A DNA stretch of 64,000 nt from Pseudoxanthomonas beigongshangi (lineage in GTDB: Bacteria; Pseudomonadota; Gammaproteobacteria; Xanthomonadales; Xanthomonadaceae): assembly GCF_016820515.1 (NCBI RefSeq), contig NZ_JADHDV010000015.1:22584-86583 (forward strand), given 5' to 3'. Position 1 is the stretch's first letter, and every line of letters starts with the position of its first letter. Under the pieces are notes generated by a model that did no database searches, was not told where the DNA came from, and saw only the letters and a program-made list of their open reading frames with translations. This document shows, piece by piece, positions 60,033 to 64,000 of the stretch. The translations under genes were made by a program, and so were the position numbers.

Positions 60033-61213
60033 GCGCCATCGCCGCCAACTCGTCCATTACGCTGATTACCGGCGTACCTGGTAACGGCAAGACGCTGCGC
60101 ACGGTGTGGTATATCCGCGAAGCGGTTAAGGCCGGCGAGCAGGTCTACGTCTGCAACCTCAACGGCCTCAACATCGATGGTGCGATGCCGTTCGAGGACC
60201 CGTGGAAGTGGGAAGAACTGCCCGCAGGCTCGATTCTGGTGGTCGACGAGGCGCAGAAGTTCTGGCGCGCGGGTGTCACCGAAACGGTTAACAACCCGCA
60301 GACCGGCAAGCCTGAGAAGATAGTGCCGCGCAATATCCAGGCGATGGAAACCATCCGCCACGTCGGCATTCGCCTGATTATTGTCACGCAAAGCCCGTCG
60401 CTGATTCACTTGAATATTCGCCAGCTGGTGGGCCTGCACGAACACCTGGTGCGCGAGAACGGCAAGCAGCTCGCGACGGTGTACCGCGCCAGCAAGGTGA
60501 TTGACAACGTGCGCAGCCCGCGCGCGTTGCTCGCCGAGGATCACGAGTCGTGGGCATTCCCGGCTGACTGTTACGGCTTGTACAAGTCCGCTGAGGTGCA
60601 TACCGTCAAGCGGACGATGTCCAGCAAGATGAAGCGTGGTCTGATGCTTGCCGCTGTGGCCGCTGCGCTGGTGGGCTACGCGTATTGGAACGGGAAAAAC
60701 CTGTTCGGCAAGAAAGACGAGCCACAAGCCGGGGCGGCCGCAGCGCCAGCGCAAGCTGGCGCAATGGCCGCCACCGGCGCAGCTGCCAAGGATGGGGCCG
60801 TCGTCAAGTACGACAGCCCACTCGCGTATGCCAAGGCCCACCTTCCGCGTTTCAACTCGATGCCCTGGACGGCGGAGGTGTATGACCAACGCCCGACGAC
60901 GGTGGACCCGCAGTTGTTCTGCATGTCGAGCATGCCTTCGGCGGAGGAGGGCGGTGACCCGTCCTGTACGTGCTTGACCGAGCAGGGCACGCGTTACGAG
61001 ATGAGCCAACCCGAATGCCGGCGCGTGGCGCGGCACGGGTTGCCTTACAACCCGTACAAGGAACGCCGGCAGGACCAGTTCATGCCGGCAACGCCGGCGC
61101 CAGCGCCAGCGCAGCCACCGGGTGGCTCGTTAACCGGAGCCGTGGTCAACGGCGATTTCGCCAAAGTAGGGGAGACCTCCAATGTCGTTAACGCACCCGC
61201 TCCGCATTTCTGA
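60029..61213 (+). CDS. zot: Zot-family assembly ATPase (pI)
   Basis: 394 residues. P-loop GVPGNGKT (about 14-21), Walker B ILVVDEAQKFWRAG (about 69-82), then RHVGIRLIIVTQSPSLIHLN. A membrane helix (LMLAAVAAALVGYAYW, about 207-222) divides the cytoplasmic ATPase from a periplasmic part with a Pro/Ala tail and a Cys cluster (DPSCTCLTEQG). Zot drives phage extrusion with a host or phage secretin; no secretin gene lies in the element, so a host one must be used. Overlaps pVI and the TraX gene. Confidence 0.93.
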   Translation: MSAIAANSSITLITGVPGNGKTLRTVWYIREAVKAGEQVYVCNLNGLNIDGAMPFEDPWKWEELPAGSILVVDEAQKFWRAGVTETVNNPQTGKPEKIVPRNIQAMETIRHVGIRLIIVTQSPSLIHLNIRQLVGLHEHLVRENGKQLATVYRASKVIDNVRSPRALLAEDHESWAFPADCYGLYKSAEVHTVKRTMSSKMKRGLMLAAVAAALVGYAYWNGKNLFGKKDEPQAGAAAAPAQAGAMAATGAAAKDGAVVKYDSPLAYAKAHLPRFNSMPWTAEVYDQRPTTVDPQLFCMSSMPSAEEGGDPSCTCLTEQGTRYEMSQPECRRVARHGLPYNPYKERRQDQFMPATPAPAPAQPPGGSLTGAVVNGDFAKVGETSNVVNAPAPHF

Positions 61214-61874
61214 CGCGCTCACGCTGACCAGCGCCGGGCGCGAGCATTTGAAGTGGCTCGCCCTGCTGCTGATGACTGGCGACCACGTCAACAAAGTCCT
61301 GTTCGACGGTGGCTTGGCCGGAGTGTCTGAGCTGGCCAGGGTGGTGTTTCCCATTTTCGCGATGGTTCTGGCCTACAACCTGCACACGCATCGCGATCCA
61401 TCCGCCGCGGGACGCTCATTGACGCGGCTACTGGTTGCCGCGGCGGTGGCGCAGCCTTTTCACGCGCTGGCCTTCGGTTACACGTTCCCGCTCAATGTCT
61501 TGTTCACGCTGGCACTCGGCGTCTACGTCAGCACGGAACGTTCGCGGGCGCTGGGCCTGTTGGCCTGGCTGGTGGGCGGGCTGTTTGTTGACTATGGCTG
61601 GACCGGCATTGGCGTCGTGGTGGCCACCACCTGGCTATTGCGTTCCCATGGCCATTGGACCGGCTGGGCCGGCCTGGTGGCAGCGGTGGCCTCGCTGTGG
61701 GTCATCAACGGGAACGTCTACGCGCTCGGCGCGTTCCCGCTGGTCTGGTGGCTGGGGAAGTCCCAGAGTAACTTCCCGCGCGCTCCGTGGGTGTTCTTGG
61801 GCTACTACGTGGCGCACCTGGCTGTACTGGCGCTAGCAGCGTTCTCCGGGGATGTTTTCCCAGCCGTTGGGTAG
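61182..61874 (+). CDS. TraX-family membrane protein carried by the phage
   Basis: 230 residues; GGGGAG seven bases before the ATG, overlapping Zot by 32 bases. About eight membrane helices with TraX hallmarks near the start: HLKWLALLLMTGDHVNKVLF then VSELARVVFPIFAMVLAYNL. TraX of the F plasmid N-acetylates the pilin. On a phage that probably enters by pili, it might alter pilin or coat protein and so block superinfection; that is inference. Its 3' end overlaps the converging frameshifted gene by 42 bases. Confidence 0.8.
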   Translation: MSLTHPLRISDALTLTSAGREHLKWLALLLMTGDHVNKVLFDGGLAGVSELARVVFPIFAMVLAYNLHTHRDPSAAGRSLTRLLVAAAVAQPFHALAFGYTFPLNVLFTLALGVYVSTERSRALGLLAWLVGGLFVDYGWTGIGVVVATTWLLRSHGHWTGWAGLVAAVASLWVINGNVYALGAFPLVWWLGKSQSNFPRAPWVFLGYYVAHLAVLALAAFSGDVFPAVG

Positions 61875-62179
61875 CTTCCGGAACAGCTGCCCGTTGATGC
61901 ACCGTAGGTTCGGATTTCTGAGCGGCTCTCGGGGTTTGGCGCGGTCCGCCTGTTGCTGGGCGGGAGTCGCCTGAGAGGCTCGCCATTGCTCCTCGAAAGC
62001 GTCCTTGTGCTGGGTGCGTTCGGTTCGGTTGGCTTCCCAGCGAAGTCGCGTTTTCCCCAGCAGTTGGAAGCACCGGCAATAATCGCCGCCAAGGTGAGTC
62101 CGACGATCAATGTCGGCCAGATGTTCGACCTGGTTGGCTTCGTCACGGCAGCCCGGTATGGCGGCAGCTCTCGTTCCAT
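61833..62179 (-). CDS. Small membrane protein split by a possible -1 frameshift
   Basis: The ATG at 62179 has GAGG seven bases upstream. The first 43 codons give a basic start and a membrane helix (SNIWPTLIVGLTLAAIIAGA) up to NCWGK. Here the plausible reading moves to the -1 frame: TRLRWEANRTERTQHKDAFE and onward to LRNPNLRCINGQLFRKLPNG and WENIPGERC, a typical compact phage C-terminus. The switch is at G GGA AAA (62057-62051), a heptamer of the class used for -1 frameshifting, as in lambda G-GT. Joined length 115. Without slipping, a 124-residue protein with a low-complexity tail results. A lost base in GGGGAAAA would look the same. Confidence 0.6.
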
Positions 62180-62202
62180 TGATTGTCCTCAAAGGTCTTC
62201 TT

Positions 62203-63105
62203 TTACTCAACGTTCGTTTTGTCGCCAAAAGACATCTTCCGGAGTGCGCGACCAGAAAAGAAAACGCTCCAGATATTCACATCGATAACTTTTGAGAAGG
62301 CGTTCCCTTGAGCGAATGCAGCTCCACCAACCATAAGATGAGTTGTAGACCAATGCAGCTCAATGAATTTCTCTGCTGAACTTAAGTCGCGACCGACTAC
62401 GAATTGAGCAATACCCTGGTTACTTAATTCGATGCCGGAAGGCATAAAATTAACGTTGGAAGTGAACGCATCGAGGTAACCAACTGCGGCCTCAAAACCC
62501 TTGTATCCCCAGAATGTGGATAGAAGCACAAGGCTATACTTCGACCTAAGATCATGCACGGTGATTGATTGGCGCATCAGTCTCGTTTTCGCCTGCTCGA
62601 ATTCAGGGTGCGTCTCAATCAGAAGTTTTATGAGCACCGCTGCATTCACTTCGTCGAAATTTCGGGACCTAATTTCGCGCTGCAGCTCAACTAAGCGAGA
62701 GGCGAATCCTTCTATGGTTCTAATATTGTCTGCGGCATGAGAGAAGAACGCATGTAGTTCTGATGCAACTTGAAGGCGGATATCAGCCCCTTTTTGGTCT
62801 CTCCACTGCCTTGTTGCAACCCAGAACGACACACAGAATCCAACAGCTGTAACTAGGCTCGCCACAACCGCAGCCTTCATGGTCGTATCGAGGGCGTCGA
62901 GCCAAAGAACTAATTCGCCGAACGTGAATGGCTTTGATGTGGAGTGCTCTGAGCGGTGTGCGTACCAGAACCCACATAAAACAAGGTATACAAGTGGCGT
63001 CCTAAGACTGACTTTGAGCAGGAAGTACATTGGCCCAAGAATTTGGGTCAGAACCCCCAGTTTGGCGAATACCTTTTTCTGGGAAGCCGGCATATCGTTG
63101 TCCAT
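62203..63105 (-). CDS. AT-richer phage-borne membrane protein, unknown function
   Basis: 300 residues; GGGAG five bases before the ATG. Two or three membrane helices (ILGPMYFLLKVSLRTPLVYL, VLCGFW and MKAAVVASLVTAVGFCVSFW at about 75-95) are followed by about 200 cytoplasmic residues, helical: LQVASELHAFFSHAADNIRT, FASRLVELQREIRSRNFDEV, LLIETHPEFEQAKTRLMRQS. The layout (membrane helices then a coiled domain) resembles phage exclusion or sensor proteins but I recognise no family. Codon and base use are AT-richer than the surrounding phage genes, so it is a recent insertion into the phage. Confidence 0.8.
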   Translation of the reverse strand: MDNDMPASQKKVFAKLGVLTQILGPMYFLLKVSLRTPLVYLVLCGFWYAHRSEHSTSKPFTFGELVLWLDALDTTMKAAVVASLVTAVGFCVSFWVATRQWRDQKGADIRLQVASELHAFFSHAADNIRTIEGFASRLVELQREIRSRNFDEVNAAVLIKLLIETHPEFEQAKTRLMRQSITVHDLRSKYSLVLLSTFWGYKGFEAAVGYLDAFTSNVNFMPSGIELSNQGIAQFVVGRDLSSAEKFIELHWSTTHLMVGGAAFAQGNAFSKVIDVNIWSVFFSGRALRKMSFGDKTNVE

Positions 63106-63141
63106 TACATCTCCCTGATTGCTTTCCCCGGGGGGATCCTA

Positions 63142-63378
63142 TCAGGGGTCGTCAATGGGATGCCTTTGTAGGTAGGCCCGCGTCCAACGTTCGGCGAAGC
63201 GCTTCCCCTGGGCAATGCTGGCGGCGCGCCCGGAAAGCCACTGGTACTGGTAGCGGTGCTGCTTGAGCTGCAGCTGCACGCCACAGCTGCATTTCGTCAT
63301 CGAAGCGACCCGGTAGCGCCCGAAGTGCAGTGTCCAGGTCGCGAAAAGTTCGCCGGGTGGTGGGTCTCGCCATTCCAT
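63142..63378 (-). CDS. Small phage protein, 78 residues
   Basis: Begins MEWRDPPPGELFATWTLHFG; includes MTKCSCGVQLQLKQHRYQYQ (Cys-Ser-Cys) and a basic helical end. The start could also be the ATG at 63301. A palindrome at 63431-63446 lies upstream and could control it. Function unknown. Confidence 0.55.
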   Translation of the reverse strand: MEWRDPPPGELFATWTLHFGRYRVASMTKCSCGVQLQLKQHRYQYQWLSGRAASIAQGKRFAERWTRAYLQRHPIDDP

Positions 63379-63430
63379 GGGAATAGGCTACCGCTGGCCG
63401 TCGCTGGCGATGAGATTCGCCGGCTAGATT

Positions 63431-63446
63431 GACTACAGGTGTAGTC
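63431..63446. promoter_or_regulatory. TACAnnTGTA-type palindrome
   Basis: GACTACA-GG-TGTAGTC, a perfect 7-bp inverted repeat. The core ACANNTGT is that of BlaI/CopY-type winged-helix repressors. It is in the gap between the two leftward genes at the right end of the phage. Confidence 0.45.
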
Positions 63447-63467
63447 TTCGATCGCAGGATTCGGGGT

Positions 63468-63486
63468 GTAGGGGCAGCGCCCCTAC
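63468..63486. other. Phage intergenic hairpin
   Basis: GTAGGGGC-AGC-GCCCCTAC, 8-bp perfect stem with 3-base loop, 11 bases after the stop of the leftward 110-residue gene. It could be a terminator, packaging or origin hairpin, or a REP-like element. Confidence 0.45.
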
Positions 63487-63496
63487 GGTGACGCCT

Positions 63497-63829
63497 TCAA
63501 CCGGCGCGGGTGCCGAAGCGCTGGGCCTGCCAGTCGGCCAGGTCTACCACGACGACTTTCACCAACTGCTGCCGAACCGCTTTTCGTGACGCGTTACAGT
63601 TGCGGGTAGCGGTCAGCCGTTCTTCCTGTTCCAGTCGCCAGAGAAGGCCTTTCATGCGTTCCGGACTGATACGGTCGCCAGCCGGCGAGACCAGCCAGCG
63701 ACCACGCTGTTTCCAGCCCAGCCAATCGGCGGTCAGGTCGGTGTGACCGTCAACGACACGGGCATAGTGCGCCAGTGCACACGGGTTGGGCTTGGTGCGG
63801 TCCTTGGGCCAGCACGGGGGACGGTTCAT
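63497..63829 (-). CDS. Phage protein resembling DUF3653, 110 residues
   Basis: ATG at 63829, which overlaps the stop of the stranded repressor 3' end (ATGA). Contains PNPCALAHYARVVDGHTDLT, DWLGWKQRGRWLVSPAGDRI and a C-terminal helical part (QQLVKVVVVDLADWQAQRFG). I recall similar proteins (DUF3653) in Xanthomonas phages, but this is uncertain. In the circular phage it would be translated directly after the repressor; in the prophage that link is cut. Confidence 0.65.
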   Translation of the reverse strand: MNRPPCWPKDRTKPNPCALAHYARVVDGHTDLTADWLGWKQRGRWLVSPAGDRISPERMKGLLWRLEQEERLTATRNCNASRKAVRQQLVKVVVVDLADWQAQRFGTRAG

Positions 63830-63961
63830 AGGCTTAGGGCCTCCATGGCTTGGGAATCGTCCCGGTTTCCTTGCAACAGCCGGTCCAGCATCAGGCGCAG
63901 CAGGGACCAGTAGTAGCGCCAGACCCTCCGGGCACGACGATATGTCTTTTCGCATAATGCA
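63826..63961 (-). pseudogene. Stranded native 3' end of the phage repressor gene
   Basis: Minus strand from the attachment core: Y-A-L-C-E (same codons and frame as in the integrated repressor), then KTYRRARRVWRYYWSLLRLM, LDRLLQGNRDDSQAMEALSL and TGA at 63828-63826. An in-frame TAA in the XerD arm (63966-63964) cuts it off from the right flank. Joining 55102 to 63947, as in the circular phage, restores a full-length repressor frame. Confidence 0.85.
63907..63922. repeat. Phage copy of the 16-bp end repeat
   Basis: CCAGTAGTAGCGCCAG, identical to 55062-55077. Codes W-R-Y-Y-W on the minus strand. Confidence 0.8.
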
Positions 63962-63974
63962 TATTATGTAAATT
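63947..63974. other. Complete dif-like XerCD site (attR)
   Basis: TTTTCGCATAA, TGCATA, TTATGTAAATT: 11-6-11 arrangement with a right arm and centre very like the gammaproteobacterial dif consensus (GCATAA-TGTATA-TTATGT). The right flank is thus probably chromosome at the replication terminus, where dimers are resolved. Confidence 0.85.
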
Positions 63975-64000
63975 CCGGGACGGCCTGTCCCGGCGGGTCT

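Larger units (their letters stand above)
55119..63963. mobile_element. Integrated filamentous phage (inovirus), about 8.85 kb
   Basis: Gene order is that of Xanthomonas/Stenotrophomonas inoviruses: leftward repressor; rightward small early genes, replication initiator, ssDNA-binding protein, small coat proteins, pIII-like, pVI-like, Zot; then accessory genes and two or three leftward small genes at the right end. It carries no integrase and is bordered by dif-like cores, as for phages integrated by host XerC/XerD. Start and stop codons overlap (ATGA) throughout, so the genome is compact and mostly intact. One gene (61833-62179) is frameshifted and the repressor has a replaced C-terminus. Confidence 0.93.

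Noticed and set aside
1..64000. CRISPR arrays, tRNA/rRNA genes and insertion sequences
   Set aside because: Looked for regularly spaced repeats, cloverleaf-like segments and transposase motifs; none found by eye.

Overview
The window is GC-rich DNA from a gammaproteobacterium that looks like a member of the Xanthomonadaceae (Xanthomonas, Stenotrophomonas, Pseudoxanthomonas, Lysobacter or Luteimonas type). This rests on three large TonB-dependent receptors with linked glycosidases, an alpha-amino acid ester hydrolase very like the Xanthomonas citri enzyme, a filamentous phage with Xanthomonas/Stenotrophomonas-type genes, and a dif-like site. The genus cannot be fixed from the sequence alone. 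No rRNA, tRNA, CRISPR array or insertion sequence was found.

Region by region. (1) 1-3.2 kb: vitamin B6 homeostasis, with pdxY (broken by a one-base frameshift) and a YggS-type PLP-binding protein diverging from a MocR-type regulator; a perfect palindrome overlaps the regulator's start codon. (2) 3.2-11.2 kb: an ECF sigma/FecR-controlled TonB receptor followed by an unrecognised secreted protein and a PhoD-type phosphatase, probably a phosphoester scavenging locus. (3) 11.3-15.9 kb: a PP2C-like phosphatase and a 1089-residue autotransporter. (4) 15.9-19.3 kb: copper efflux, with a CopZ-like chaperone, CopA and CueR and a CueR-type box for each divergent promoter. (5) 19.4-29.2 kb: a carbohydrate utilisation locus with a TonB receptor, GH3, GH92 and an alpha-amino acid ester hydrolase, and a LacI-type palindrome upstream. 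(6) 30.3-32.6 kb: a Tat-exported hydrolase, a GFA-family protein and a CBS protein. (7) 32.7-41 kb: a second sugar locus with a ROK repressor, PfkB kinase, MFS transporter, TonB receptor and divergent GH9 enzyme; both promoters share a 28-bp block next to the -35 element. (8) 41-46.3 kb: a four-gene operon (response regulator, sensor kinase, esterase, PQQ-repeat protein) opposite two small secreted proteins. (9) 46.4-50.1 kb: GST, hydrolase, MarR regulator, S41-type peptidase and a P-loop protein. (10) 50.1-55 kb: an accessory stretch of small, mostly unrecognised genes with long gaps and one likely degraded gene.

(11) 55.1-63.96 kb: an integrated filamentous phage (inovirus) of about 8.85 kb between two dif-like sites. 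It carries a repressor with three operators, small early genes, a replication initiator, ssDNA-binding protein, coat proteins, pIII-like adsorption protein, pVI-like protein and Zot, then an accessory module: a TraX-family membrane protein, a gene split by a possible -1 frameshift signal, and an AT-richer membrane protein of unknown function. The attachment site lies inside the 3' end of the repressor gene. Integration has given the repressor a new C-terminus from the left flank and left its own C-terminus stranded at the right end. The left flank itself looks like the end of another, related phage. The dif site suggests the window lies at the chromosome's replication terminus.
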